Shown here in pieces: positions 1 through 8,264 of a DNA stretch of 64,000 bases. The position numbers and the translations under genes are program-made. The stretch is from assembly GCA_015180985.1 (NCBI GenBank), contig CP054185.1:2355225-2419224 (forward strand). The letters run 5' to 3'. This stretch comes from Flammeovirgaceae bacterium. Its GTDB lineage: Bacteria; Bacteroidota; Bacteroidia; Cytophagales; Cyclobacteriaceae. The first letter of the stretch is position 1. Every line of letters begins with the position of its first letter. The notes beneath the pieces were generated by a model. It saw only the letters and a list, made by a program, of their open reading frames with translations, was not told where the DNA came from and made no database searches.

Positions 1-254
1 GATTGTTCAGCAACCAGGTTTTGAATGCATCGTTCCCATATCTCAGTAGCAGAAGCGGTAAATACAATATGAAAATGCTCAGGGATGCCCAGCAAACTCC
101 GAAGCCCGGCTGTTGCGCGGATAAAAATTTCCTCGAATGTTTTACTCCGGTGAGAGAGCGAAGGAATACCATCGCGAAAAGCTTTTCGGATATGATCTTC
201 TACGGTAAAGTAAAGCTGGGATGGCCCGGGCGTGAAAATTATTTTTTGCTTCAT
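1..254 (-). CDS. serC: Class V aminotransferase, probable phosphoserine aminotransferase (N-terminal part)
   Basis: Reading the minus strand from ATG at 254 gives an open frame that runs off the window edge, so only the first 84 residues are seen. The start is MKQKIIFTPGPSQLYFTVED, followed by SHRSKTFEEIF, which match the N-terminal GPxxLP and SHRGKxF motifs of phosphoserine aminotransferases. SerC moves an amino group from glutamate to 3-phosphohydroxypyruvate using PLP. The PLP lysine lies outside the window. The upstream gene on the same strand is a SerB-SerA fusion, which supports a serine-pathway role. A related alanine-glyoxylate-type aminotransferase is the main alternative. The 98-codon ORF on the opposite strand is a shadow of this gene. 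Confidence 0.8.
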   Translation of the reverse strand, partial: MKQKIIFTPGPSQLYFTVEDHIRKAFRDGIPSLSHRSKTFEEIFIRATAGLRSLLGIPEHFHIVFTASATEIWERCIQNLVAEQ

Positions 255-312
255 AAAAATCGGGCCAAACTTAACATGACTTGCTTAATCAAAAAATAAT
301 TGAAACACAATC

Positions 313-343
313 TTGAACAGCTTTACTCTTTTGTATACGTTTG
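313..343 (+). promoter_or_regulatory. Bacteroidota-type promoter for the RNA at 349-566
   Basis: A TTG at 313-315 and a perfect TAnnTTTG box (TACGTTTG, 336-343) are separated by 20 nt, close to the known Bacteroidota sigma consensus. The predicted start lies near 349. No protein start follows on this strand, so the promoter points at a noncoding transcript. Confidence 0.55.
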
Positions 344-348
344 GATTG

Positions 349-566
349 AATTCCCACTCGGATTTGGGACACGTTTGCTGAACCTAACAATTAAAAACAA
401 TACCGAGTGAAGCATTCATCCAAAACCAGGCCTCATCCTGGCGGTTTCCGTCAGGACCTCGTTCTCCGGAGCAGGATAACAGTGGAAGGTTGCGGGTGCA
501 GTGCAGCTCAAAACCTGTCTTTTATGGGGTTCAGAAACACCTCACCAAATCCGGTGGGTTTTTATA
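349..566 (+). ncRNA. Structured small RNA of about 215 nt, possibly 6S-like
   Basis: No gene occupies 255-567, but the plus strand holds a promoter, a strong secondary structure and a terminator. The 5' end (353-367) pairs with the 3' end (545-558) over 14 bp with one bulge. Just inside, 373-384 pairs with 528-538 over 11 bp with one bulge. A terminal arm pairs 437-449 with 484-496, and 427-430 with 514-517. The result is a rod with a closing stem, an A-rich asymmetric bubble (385-426) and a long terminal arm, which resembles 6S RNA architecture (inference). The 5' arm can also pair with 403-409, giving an alternative fold. The family was not identified: RNase P, tmRNA and SRP signature motifs were not found. 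Confidence 0.55.
541..566 (+). terminator. Rho-independent terminator of the 349-566 RNA
   Basis: A six-bp stem CTCACC/GGTGGG (541-546 with 553-558, one G-T pair) with loop AAATCC is followed by five T residues on the plus strand. Its right arm is also the 3' strand of the RNA's closing stem, so the two pairings compete. Confidence 0.55.
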
Positions 567-567
567 T

Positions 568-2460
568 TTAATAGAGCACCCTGAATTTAATCGTATGCTC
601 AATGCCGCGTAATTCTTTAATCACCTCGGGGTCGTACTCCTTGTCAATGTCGGTAATTACGTAACCAATCAGTTCATTGGTTTTCAGGTACTGTCCTACA
701 ATGTTAATGTTATGGTTGGCCAGCACCTGATTTATCCTGGCCAGTATGCCGGGCACATTATCATGAATGTGGATAAGGCGATGGGCATTCTCCAGTGTAG
801 GTAATGTTAAGTTCGGGAAATTCACACTGTTTGATGTGCTGCCTGTGTTTATATAATCCTGGAATTTACCCGGCACAAAATGCCCGATGTTTTCCTGGGC
901 TTCGAGTGTGCTGCCGCCAATATGCGGAGTGAGGATAGTATTCGGCAAACCGCGTAATTCAGAGATGAATTCTTCGTTGTTGCTAACCGGTTCGTACGGA
1001 AACACGTCAATGGCGCAACCGGCAAGTTTTCCCGATTCAATAGCTTGTTTTAGTGCGGCAATATCCACTACATGGCCGCGGCTCAGGTTGATGAATATGG
1101 CTCCTTTCTTCATCCATTCAAATTGCTGCGTTCCAAAGTAGTTTGTGTTCGATTCGCGCCCGTCAATATGCAATGACACTACATCGGCTTTCTGAAGCAG
1201 TTCTTTTAATGATTTGCATTTGGTAGCATTGCCCAGTGCCAGTTTTTCTTCAATATCATAATAGAGCACGTTCATGCCCAGCGATTCGGCCAGTACCGAA
1301 AGCTGGGTGCCAATGTTTCCGTAACCTACAATGCCTAATTTCTTTCCGCGTATTTCAAAACTTCCCTGTGCCGATTTATCCCAACTACCGCGATGCATTT
1401 TGTTCGACTTATCTACCAGGTTACGCATCAGTACTATCATTTCGGCAATAGCCAGTTCAACCACCGAGCGTGTGTTGCTGAATGGCGCATTAAATACGGC
1501 AACGCCTTTTTTGGTAGCCTCTTTCAGGTCAATCTGGTTGGTGCCGATGCAGAAAGCGCCAATGGCCATCAGGCGGTTAGCCTGCTCAAGCACCTTTTTT
1601 GTTACCTGCGTTTTTGAGCGGATGCCCAGCACACTCACATTTTTAATCCGTTTGCAAAGTTCCTCCTCCGTTAAGGCGGCCGGATACGTTTCTACATTAA
1701 AACCATCAGCTTTCAGTATCTCTACGGCAACGGGGTGAATGTTTTCGAGGAGCAGTACATTGATCCGGTTTTTCGGATAGGAGATGGCTGTGTTCAGTTT
1801 ATTCAGATAAAGAAATTCATCCAGACTGGGCGTAATGTGATCGGCTTTATCCAGAATACCGTTGCGCTCCACATTTTCAGTAAATGCATAGAATTTATTG
1901 GCCAGTCCGGCCAGTTTTATTTCGTAATCGGTATACCCATCGCCAATTACATACACATCGCCCGGCAGATTGAGGCGCTTGAGTTGTTCAACTTTTCCGT
2001 TGTTGGCCGATAGGGGATTATCTTTATCGAAACCAACTACATTGCCCTGTTCATCGAAATGGAAACGATTAGCGAGGATGTTTTCGGGCTTGATGCCAAA
2101 ATCAGTAACTACCGGATCGATAAACACATGGAAACCATTGGAGATAACGTAAATGTTATCGGCATACTTTTTAAAAAAATCTTTATTGCGCTTAAACGAT
2201 TCGGATACCTGGCTTTTTAACCGTTCGGCTAACTGCACCAGTTGGTGTCGTTTGGGTGCGAGCAGTTGTATACGCTTTTCGAGCGACTCGCGGAAGGAGA
2301 TGGTACCGTCCATACCCTGGTTGGTAATGTCGGCAATTTGCTTTTTGATGGATTCTTTCTCCGGGCTACCGTCCAGGCTGATGTCGGCCAGCAGATCAAA
2401 TGCTTCAACCTTGGTAAAGGTGCTGTCGAAATCGATTACGATGAACTTATTGAGCTTCAT
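568..2460 (-). CDS. serA: Fused phosphoserine phosphatase-like HAD domain and D-3-phosphoglycerate dehydrogenase
   Basis: A 630-residue protein that joins two steps of serine synthesis. The first ~210 residues form a SerB-like HAD phosphatase: DFDST at 10-14 (motif I), an ISNG motif II and GDGYTD motif IV. The rest is a phosphoglycerate dehydrogenase with the NAD-binding motif GYGNIGTQL, the catalytic-region motif HIGGSTLEAQENIG and a C-terminal ACT domain (HDNVPGILARINQVL), the usual site of serine feedback. I place the start at ATG 2460 rather than 2505, because the 15 extra residues precede the first beta strand of the HAD fold and look non-coding. It is cytosolic and probably linked functionally to serC downstream, although 313 bp and an opposite-strand RNA lie between them. 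Confidence 0.9.
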   Translation of the reverse strand: MKLNKFIVIDFDSTFTKVEAFDLLADISLDGSPEKESIKKQIADITNQGMDGTISFRESLEKRIQLLAPKRHQLVQLAERLKSQVSESFKRNKDFFKKYADNIYVISNGFHVFIDPVVTDFGIKPENILANRFHFDEQGNVVGFDKDNPLSANNGKVEQLKRLNLPGDVYVIGDGYTDYEIKLAGLANKFYAFTENVERNGILDKADHITPSLDEFLYLNKLNTAISYPKNRINVLLLENIHPVAVEILKADGFNVETYPAALTEEELCKRIKNVSVLGIRSKTQVTKKVLEQANRLMAIGAFCIGTNQIDLKEATKKGVAVFNAPFSNTRSVVELAIAEMIVLMRNLVDKSNKMHRGSWDKSAQGSFEIRGKKLGIVGYGNIGTQLSVLAESLGMNVLYYDIEEKLALGNATKCKSLKELLQKADVVSLHIDGRESNTNYFGTQQFEWMKKGAIFINLSRGHVVDIAALKQAIESGKLAGCAIDVFPYEPVSNNEEFISELRGLPNTILTPHIGGSTLEAQENIGHFVPGKFQDYINTGSTSNSVNFPNLTLPTLENAHRLIHIHDNVPGILARINQVLANHNINIVGQYLKTNELIGYVITDIDKEYDPEVIKELRGIEHTIKFRVLY

Positions 2461-2544
2461 TGAGATGAAAACAATCCCAAATGTAGAAAAATAGTCGATA
2501 GTCACGGCTGATCGGTCAATGGTAGATTGTTACCTGTTGACAGC

Positions 2545-2979
2545 TTAATCGTTGACTACCGACTCAATAAATGATTTTGAAAACGTTTTGATTTGCTGAC
2601 GCACCTGCCTGAACTGATTCATTATTTCAGTTTCACTACCGGTGGCTTTTGCCGGATCGGGAAAATTGTGGTGAACCGTTTTTACTTTGGCCGGAAAGTA
2701 TGGACAGTTTTCCAGGGCATTATCGCAAACGGTAATAACATAGTCGAAATCCATGTGGGCGTATTCGCTGACATTGTTGGAAGTGTGATGCGAAATATCA
2801 ATTCCATCTTCTTTCATAATGGCCACAGCCCGCGGATTTACGCCATGTGCTTCAATACCTGCACTGAAAATATCGGCTTTTCCTTTAGCAAAATGCCGAA
2901 GGTAACCTTCGGCAATCTGGCTTCGGCACGAGTTGCCGGTGCACAAAACAAGAATTTTTTTCTTTTGCTGACCGGCCAT
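2545..2979 (-). CDS. arsC: Arsenate reductase, thioredoxin-linked low-molecular-weight phosphatase type
   Basis: About 144 residues. The N-terminal phosphatase loop CTGNSCRS supplies the nucleophilic cysteine, and VCDNALENCPYFP holds the downstream cysteines of the relay used by thioredoxin-coupled ArsC. It reduces arsenate to arsenite in the cytosol. The frame is open to 3003, but the ATG at 2979 lies one base after the TGA of arsM (2981-2983), which fits coupled translation, and the extra eight residues would be an unusual extension. It is third in an arsR-arsM-arsC operon. No arsenite exporter follows; the next gene is serA. Confidence 0.9.
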   Translation of the reverse strand: MAGQQKKKILVLCTGNSCRSQIAEGYLRHFAKGKADIFSAGIEAHGVNPRAVAIMKEDGIDISHHTSNNVSEYAHMDFDYVITVCDNALENCPYFPAKVKTVHHNFPDPAKATGSETEIMNQFRQVRQQIKTFSKSFIESVVND

Positions 2980-2980
2980 A

Positions 2981-3862
2981 TCAGCAACAGGTTGATTCAG
3001 CACCGCAACAAGCAGCCTTCTGTGCCTGCTTCTCTTCTTTTGTTAGCGCGGGCTTCTCTGCGTAAACCGTTATGCTGTAAATACCTGATTCGCCCGATTT
3101 GAACCGAATGAACTCTTCCTTACTAAGGTGGGCTGCCGCAATTTCATCGGGAATGGTGATCATTTTTTCCTTTTGAATTTTTACATTTTTAAAACCTGTT
3201 TCCTCAATGATATTCAGGTAATCTTTTTTAGAAATGGCTCCGGCCACACAGCCGGCATACATCTCCGCACTTTTTCTGAGGCCTTCGGGTAATTCGCCAC
3301 GCAGCACAATGTCGGAGACACTGAAATGACCACCCGGTTTCAACACCCGGAATGTTTCGGCAAAGGCTTTTTGTTTGTCGGGTACCAGGTTAAGTACGCA
3401 ATTGCTTACCACAACATCCGCAACGTTGGCTGTTACCGGCAGGTTTTCAATATCTCCCAGCCGGAACTCCACATTATTGTAGCCGAGTTTTTCAGCGTTT
3501 GCCCGTGCTTTACCTATCATTTTTTCGGTTAAGTCAACGCCAATCACTTTTCCTCTTTCTCCGGTTATGCTTCTGGCAACAAACGCATCGTTCCCGGCAC
3601 CTGAACCTAAATCAATAACGGTATCGCCTTCCTTGATTAGTGCAAACTCGGTAGGAAGTCCGCAACCAAGCCCTAAATCGGCTTCAGCGACATACCCCTT
3701 GAGTTTCGAATAATCATCGGCCATAACAACGTAGTCACTACTGCAACCGCAGCCGGCTCCGCAACAACTTGTTGCATTCTGTTGGTAGCTCTGCTCGGCT
3801 ATCTGGCCGTACTTTTCTTTTACGATTTCTTTCAGTTTTTCAGCGCTTTCGGTGGTTTTCAT
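2981..3862 (-). CDS. arsM: Arsenite methyltransferase
   Basis: A 293-residue SAM-dependent methyltransferase. The SAM-binding motif VIDLGSGAGND lies at about 82-92. Cysteine-rich motifs typical of ArsM are present: CCGAGCGC near residues 33-40, an NCVLNL cysteine and the AGCVAGA cysteine, the set that binds trivalent arsenic. The enzyme converts arsenite to methylated, partly volatile species. A further Cys-rich tail (AACCGAESTCC) ends the protein. It sits between arsR and arsC on the same strand and should be derepressed by arsenite through ArsR. Confidence 0.93.
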   Translation of the reverse strand: MKTTESAEKLKEIVKEKYGQIAEQSYQQNATSCCGAGCGCSSDYVVMADDYSKLKGYVAEADLGLGCGLPTEFALIKEGDTVIDLGSGAGNDAFVARSITGERGKVIGVDLTEKMIGKARANAEKLGYNNVEFRLGDIENLPVTANVADVVVSNCVLNLVPDKQKAFAETFRVLKPGGHFSVSDIVLRGELPEGLRKSAEMYAGCVAGAISKKDYLNIIEETGFKNVKIQKEKMITIPDEIAAAHLSKEEFIRFKSGESGIYSITVYAEKPALTKEEKQAQKAACCGAESTCC

Positions 3863-3910
3863 AGTACTGTGGTTTAATCGGTTTATTACGATGAATGAGT
3901 TTAAAATTTT

Positions 3911-4237
3911 TTAACAGCAGTCCTGGCCGGTATAACTTTCAAGAAAACCGGAAAGCGCTGATTTAGCCTTGTTCCAGTTTTTTTCATCGATACAATAGCA
4001 CACGCTGGTGCCCGTAATGTTTCCTTTTATCAGGCCTGCATCCTTTAGTTCTTTCAGGTGTTGCGAAACCGTTGATTGTGAGAGCGGCATAACATCAACC
4101 AGATCACCACAGATACACTGGCGGGTTTGTATCAGGTGGTTCAGAATGGCAATCCGTGCCGGGTGGGCAAGGGCTTTGGCCCATGCGGCAAGCTGGTTTT
4201 CTGTTTTGGTGAATTCGTTGGCTTTGGTCAGTCCCAT
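3911..4237 (-). CDS. arsR: ArsR-family arsenic-responsive repressor
   Basis: A 108-residue winged-helix repressor with the recognition helix [14 protein letters not shown] at residues 52-65. The metal-sensing motif is QCICGDL (Cys41 and Cys43), a variant of the ELCVCDL box, and there are further cysteine pairs at 80/82 and 107/108. It should bind DNA as a dimer and release it on binding As(III). A perfect 28-bp palindrome lies 8 bp upstream of the start codon, so autoregulation and control of arsM and arsC is expected. It is first in the operon, 48 bp before arsM. Confidence 0.93.
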   Translation of the reverse strand: MGLTKANEFTKTENQLAAWAKALAHPARIAILNHLIQTRQCICGDLVDVMPLSQSTVSQHLKELKDAGLIKGNITGTSVCYCIDEKNWNKAKSALSGFLESYTGQDCC

Positions 4238-4244
4238 TCTGACT

Positions 4245-4272
4245 ACATTTATCGTAATATTACGATAAATGT
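4245..4272. promoter_or_regulatory. Palindromic ArsR operator
   Basis: A perfect 28-bp inverted repeat with half-site ACATTTATCGTAAT is centred 22 bp upstream of the arsR ATG and lies between arsR and the stop of the upstream amidohydrolase gene. Position, symmetry and AT-rich core fit an autoregulatory ArsR site. Confidence 0.85.
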
Positions 4273-4298
4273 TTCAGGATTTTTGATTTTTTTAGATT

Positions 4299-5528
4299 TT
4301 ATTTTTCAGGTAATCCAAAAGGAATGCGCTTCAAGGCGATGGTGCCGTTGCTGATAACCATGAGCACATCCTGCAGGTAGCGGATTTCTTCAAGCGGGTT
4401 GCCCGGTATCAAAATCAGGTCGGCTTCGTAGCCGGGTTGTATGCGGCCTGTGGTTTTTTCAATACCCAGTAATTCAGCTGCCACAACGGTGGCCGACTGT
4501 ATGGCTTCGAAAGGGATCATGCCCATGCGCACGTAATGCTGGCATTCGAGCGAGATGCGGGAGGTAGTAGCTGCCGAGTAGCCGTTGTCGGCACCGGTAA
4601 CGATTTTAACGCCAAGTTCCTTTGCTTTACGGAAAACTTTTTCAGCCTGCGGCATCATGAATTTTCCGCGCAGTTCAAGCATCGGTCCGAAATAATCGCC
4701 ACCGGGCTGTGTCAGGTCTTCAAGCGTGATAAAGGTGGGCACCAGGTAAGTTCCTTTTGCTTTCATCAGTTTGAGGGTTTCCTCTGAAAGAAAAGTGCCG
4801 TGTTCAATGCTTTTAGCGCCTGCACGCACGGCAGCGCGTGCACCCTCATCGCCATGGGCATGCACCATTACAGGTACTCCGCGTTTGGCAGCTTCGTCAA
4901 CAATGATCTTCAGTTGATGTTCGGTGTACACCTGTTCGCGCGGGTCGGTATCGGGCCGGCCGGCACGTTCGGTGCCGCGCGTCTTTATCACTTTGGCTCC
5001 GCGATCGATATTTACGTTTACCAGTAATTTCAATTCTCCATCGCTGCGCACTCCGTTGATTAGCGGGGCAAGCCGCACATCGGCTAAAATAGTTTCTTCA
5101 AGATTAGGTGTAACATAAACACCGGCAGGGATAATGTCGGGTCCGGCAATTTTTCCCTGGCGCGAAAGTTCCATCAGGCTTACGTCCTGAAAAGCTGATA
5201 CACCTGCGGTACGCACAGTAGTAACACCGGTAGCCAGAGCACGTTTGGCTGATTCGAGGTTATCGAGGTGGGAGTGGGCATCGATCAGGCCTGGCAAGAT
5301 GTAGTAGCCTTGGCAATCTATCCGTTCGTAACCAGCCGGAATGTTTTCCCCCGTCTTTCCTAGGCGTTCAATTTTACCATCTTTAATGAGTATGAGGGAG
5401 TTCGGTTGAATACGGTTGTCAGTTCCGTTAAACAGATTAGCATTTGTTAAGGCGAGGTTTTTAGGCTGCCCGAAGACAACGGATATTGCAAAAAGGAATA
5501 AACACCCTATAGTACACCTTACCGTCAT
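4299..5528 (-). CDS. Exported amidohydrolase (imidazolonepropionase/prolidase-like)
   Basis: A 409-residue protein with a signal peptide ending near VVFGQ and an amidohydrolase fold. Metal-site residues are visible: HSH at about 85-87, the IKTRGT lysine region, VHAH, EHGT and the TGADNG aspartate. It belongs to the group of secreted metal-dependent hydrolases that in part act on Xaa-Pro or cyclic-amide substrates. The exact substrate cannot be read from sequence. Its ATG overlaps the stop codon of the upstream transketolase-half gene by one base, so the two are probably translated together, although no functional link is obvious. Confidence 0.85.
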   Translation of the reverse strand: MTVRCTIGCLFLFAISVVFGQPKNLALTNANLFNGTDNRIQPNSLILIKDGKIERLGKTGENIPAGYERIDCQGYYILPGLIDAHSHLDNLESAKRALATGVTTVRTAGVSAFQDVSLMELSRQGKIAGPDIIPAGVYVTPNLEETILADVRLAPLINGVRSDGELKLLVNVNIDRGAKVIKTRGTERAGRPDTDPREQVYTEHQLKIIVDEAAKRGVPVMVHAHGDEGARAAVRAGAKSIEHGTFLSEETLKLMKAKGTYLVPTFITLEDLTQPGGDYFGPMLELRGKFMMPQAEKVFRKAKELGVKIVTGADNGYSAATTSRISLECQHYVRMGMIPFEAIQSATVVAAELLGIEKTTGRIQPGYEADLILIPGNPLEEIRYLQDVLMVISNGTIALKRIPFGLPEK

Positions 5529-6508
5529 TATTTACGTGTAAGTACTTTTTCCACGGCAGCCACAATGTTTTCGGGAGCAAGGCCGTACTTCTTCAGCAGT
5601 TGTGCGGGTGTTCCGCTTTCGCCAAACGAATCGTTTACGGCAACCATTTCAAGCGGGGCAGGGTAGTGGCGGCTGAGTACCTGGGCTATGCTGTCGCCAA
5701 GCCCGCCATTGATCTGATGTTCTTCGCAGCTAACCGCGCACCTTGTTTTTTGCACGGACTGCAAAACGGCTTCTACATCCAGTGGTTTAACGGTGTGGAT
5801 GTTAATGACTTCGGCACGTATTCCTTTTTCTGCCAATGCAGCTTCGGCTTCAATGGCTTGCCATACCATATGGCCGCAGGCAAAAATGCTTACATCGCTT
5901 CCTTCAATCATTTTATCAGCTTTGCCAATGGTAAAGGGCCTGTTAGCTTCGGTGAATATGGGCCACGAAGGGCGGCCAAAACGCAGGTAGGCGGGGCCGT
6001 GATGATTGCCAAGGGCCAATGTAGCGGCTTTGGTTTGGTTGTAATCACACGGCACAATCACCGTCATGCCCGGCAGCATTTTCATCATGCCGATGTCTTC
6101 AAGGATTTGGTGGGTGGCGCCATCCTCACCCAGCGTAACACCTGCATGGGATGCACATATTTTTACATTCTTATGAGAATAAGCAATCGATTGACGAATC
6201 TGATCATAAACCCGACCGGTAGAAAAATTGGCAAAGGTTCCGGTAAACGGAATCTTACCGCCAATGGTCATGCCGGCAGCCAGGCCCATCATGTTGGCCT
6301 CGGCAATGCCCACCTGGAAGAAGCGCTCGGGAAATTCCTTTTTAAAGGCGTCCATTTTTAACGAGCCGGTCAGGTCAGCACAAAGGCCAACCACGTTGGG
6401 GTTTTTGCGGCCCAGTTCAAGTAATCCGGCTCCAAAGCCGGAACGGGTGTCTTTTTTTTCGGTAAAGGTGAATTTGGTCTTCGGGGGGGTAGTGGTTGCC
6501 GTGCTCAT
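5528..6508 (-). CDS. Transketolase, C-terminal half (split enzyme)
   Basis: About 326 residues covering the pyrimidine-binding and C-terminal domains of transketolase. Visible are CADLTGSLKMDAF, the catalytic-glutamate region FFQVGIAEANMMGLAAGM, the ASHAGVTLGEDGATHQ loop and the C-terminal domain from about residue 190. It needs the ThDP-binding N-terminal half, which lies alone at 33764-34615 on the same strand. The start is placed at ATG 6508 (MSTATTTPPKTK); the frame is open to 6565. The complex would transfer two-carbon units in the pentose phosphate pathway. Split halves are normal in this phylum, but they are usually adjacent. Confidence 0.9.
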   Translation of the reverse strand: MSTATTTPPKTKFTFTEKKDTRSGFGAGLLELGRKNPNVVGLCADLTGSLKMDAFKKEFPERFFQVGIAEANMMGLAAGMTIGGKIPFTGTFANFSTGRVYDQIRQSIAYSHKNVKICASHAGVTLGEDGATHQILEDIGMMKMLPGMTVIVPCDYNQTKAATLALGNHHGPAYLRFGRPSWPIFTEANRPFTIGKADKMIEGSDVSIFACGHMVWQAIEAEAALAEKGIRAEVINIHTVKPLDVEAVLQSVQKTRCAVSCEEHQINGGLGDSIAQVLSRHYPAPLEMVAVNDSFGESGTPAQLLKKYGLAPENIVAAVEKVLTRK

Positions 6509-6621
6509 AGATAAGGCAATTATACGACACCTTTTGAAATGGTGAAATGTTTTAAGGTTTTGCAACTTTTAACATTGAATTTTATGTATAGTAAAAATAA
6601 TTAATTATCTTAGTATAATTT

Positions 6622-7854
6622 TTGTATATACTTAAAACTTTAATTAAAACATCTAAATTGTATACCCTTAGGCCTATTTATACTGAAAGGATTAAACCGT
6701 ACATCGGTAAAAACCTGATAAAAGTGCTGGTGGGGCAGCGGAGAGTTGGCAAAAGTACCCTGTTGCTTCAGTTGATGGATATTATCCGTCAACAAGACTC
6801 GACTGCTAATATCATTTACATCAATAAAGAGCTTTTCGAATATGACAGTCTGCGGGATTACAAAGACTTGATAAAGAGCGTGACCAGTCAAACCAACAAG
6901 GCAGGTAAGAACTATCTTTTTATAGATGAAATCCAGGACATCGAAAATTTTGAAAAGGCCATTCGTAGTCTGCAAGCCAAAGGTGAGCACGATATTTATA
7001 TCACCGGAAGCAATGCATTTTTACTTTCGGGCGAGTTGGCAACCTATTTAAGCGGGCGCTATGTGGAGTTTACAATTTTCGGGTTGTCGTACAATGAGTT
7101 TCTCACGTTCCATACGTTACCCGATTCACAAGATACATTTTTGAAATACCTGCGCTACGGAGGTTTGCCCTATCTTATCAACATCAATCTTACCGATGAT
7201 TTGGTATTTGATTACCTGCGTAATATTTATGCAGCTATTCTCTTTAAAGATATTGTGGCGCGCCACAACATTCGCAATGTTTCATTACTCGAAAATCTGG
7301 TTAGCTATGTAGCCGATAATATTGGGAGTTTACTTTCCGCCAAAAGCATCAGCGACTGTCTTAAATCGCAAAAGGTTAAAGTAACACCTAATGTAGTCCT
7401 TAGCTATTTGTTTTTTTTAGAGCAGGCATTCTTTATTCTGAAAGTGAACCGGGAGGAGTTGCGAGGTAAAAAGATATTTGAGATCGGCCAGAAATACTAT
7501 TTAGAAGACCTGGGCTTGCGCCATGCATTATTAGGTTATCGCACTGCTGATATAGGGAAGATCCTTGAGAACATCGTTTATCTGCATTTACTGATAGCGG
7601 GTTACCAGGTGCGCATTGGTAAATTTCAAAACAAGGAAATCGATTTTGTGTGTACCCGCGGTGATGAAAAGATCTATGTACAGGTAGCTTATCTGATTAC
7701 GGATGAGGCTACCCGCAAAAGAGAGTTTGGTAATCTCGGACTGATACATGACAACTACCCGAAATTTGTAGTATCACTGGATGAAAATGCAGGTGGGAAT
7801 ATAGAGGGTATTAGACATGTTCATGTGCGTGAGTTTATTAAACAACTAATTTAA
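6622..7854 (+). CDS. AAA_14/DUF4143 family ATPase
   Basis: About 410 residues. A P-loop (GQRRVGKST) lies at 38-46, Walker B (LFIDEIQD) near 99-106 and a sensor-like TGSNA. A winged-helix region follows, then a C-terminal DUF4143 region with a PD-(D/E)XK-like signature (NKEIDFVCTRGDEKIYVQVA). These proteins are common, patchily distributed and of unknown cellular role. There is no ATG near the N-terminus: TTG at 6622 or TTG at 6658 must serve as the start. The upstream DNA is very AT-rich and the gene heads a stretch of toxin and TIR remnants, which suggests acquisition by transfer. Confidence 0.8.
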   Translation: MYILKTLIKTSKLYTLRPIYTERIKPYIGKNLIKVLVGQRRVGKSTLLLQLMDIIRQQDSTANIIYINKELFEYDSLRDYKDLIKSVTSQTNKAGKNYLFIDEIQDIENFEKAIRSLQAKGEHDIYITGSNAFLLSGELATYLSGRYVEFTIFGLSYNEFLTFHTLPDSQDTFLKYLRYGGLPYLININLTDDLVFDYLRNIYAAILFKDIVARHNIRNVSLLENLVSYVADNIGSLLSAKSISDCLKSQKVKVTPNVVLSYLFFLEQAFFILKVNREELRGKKIFEIGQKYYLEDLGLRHALLGYRTADIGKILENIVYLHLLIAGYQVRIGKFQNKEIDFVCTRGDEKIYVQVAYLITDEATRKREFGNLGLIHDNYPKFVVSLDENAGGNIEGIRHVHVREFIKQLI

Positions 7855-7866
7855 TAGCACTGAACA

Positions 7867-8077
7867 ATACCCTCTGTAGTTCCCGGATTCGAATAAGACA
7901 TATTCATCAGTTACCGCCACAACGATAACCGTTTGGGTAACTGAATTTGTAAAGGCCTTACAGGAGGAATTAGCAGCCACCATCAAAGAGCCGATATCCG
8001 TTTATTTTGACACCAACCCACACGATGGCTTGCTCGAAACACACAATGTAGATAAGAGCCTGGAAGGAAAACTCAAG
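7867..8077 (+). pseudogene. Decayed copy of a TIR-domain gene start
   Basis: The sequence closely parallels the first ~70 codons of the gene at 9078. It is broken in three ways: the start ATG has become ATA (7867-7869), the Tyr10 codon has become TAA, and about 5 bp are deleted in the SGWVTEF region, which shifts the frame. After the shift the frame again reads FVKALQEELAATIKEP, then FDTNPHDGLLETHNVDKS. Homology stops abruptly at KLK (8077), where an unrelated coding fragment begins. The TATCTTTG promoter box seen at the other two copies is missing here. Confidence 0.8.
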
Positions 8078-8244
8078 AGTTTGAGGAAGCCAACAGGCAA
8101 GCAAATCTTTCCGATAAGAATAGGTTATTAGATTTCCAGCTATTCAGAGCTTATTTGATGTCACAAGGTAAACCGCCTTATGATCTTTCTGCCACACCAA
8201 ACTTTGCCAAAAAGCTGCGTCAGGCTGGTGTTGCAGTGCCGTAG
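8077..8244 (+). pseudogene. Orphan C-terminal coding fragment
   Basis: Directly abutting the TIR remnant, in another frame, is an open reading stretch of about 55 codons ending in TAG at 8242-8244. It reads EFEEANRQANLSDKNRLLDF and continues with a plausible composition to a KKLRQAGVAVP end. It has no start codon of its own. I do not recognise the family. It looks like the 3' end of a gene whose 5' part was replaced by the TIR module during a deletion or recombination. Confidence 0.45.
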
Positions 8245-8264
8245 TAAGTTGTAATAGATGTTAT

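Noticed and set aside
3-299. 98-codon plus-strand ORF at the left edge
   Set aside because: It is antisense to a clear aminotransferase frame on the minus strand, and its translation has no protein-like pattern.
255-567. Riboswitch controlling serC on the minus strand
   Set aside because: No SAM, TPP, cobalamin, glycine or tetrahydrofolate aptamer motif was recognised, and promoter plus terminator orientation point to a plus-strand RNA instead.
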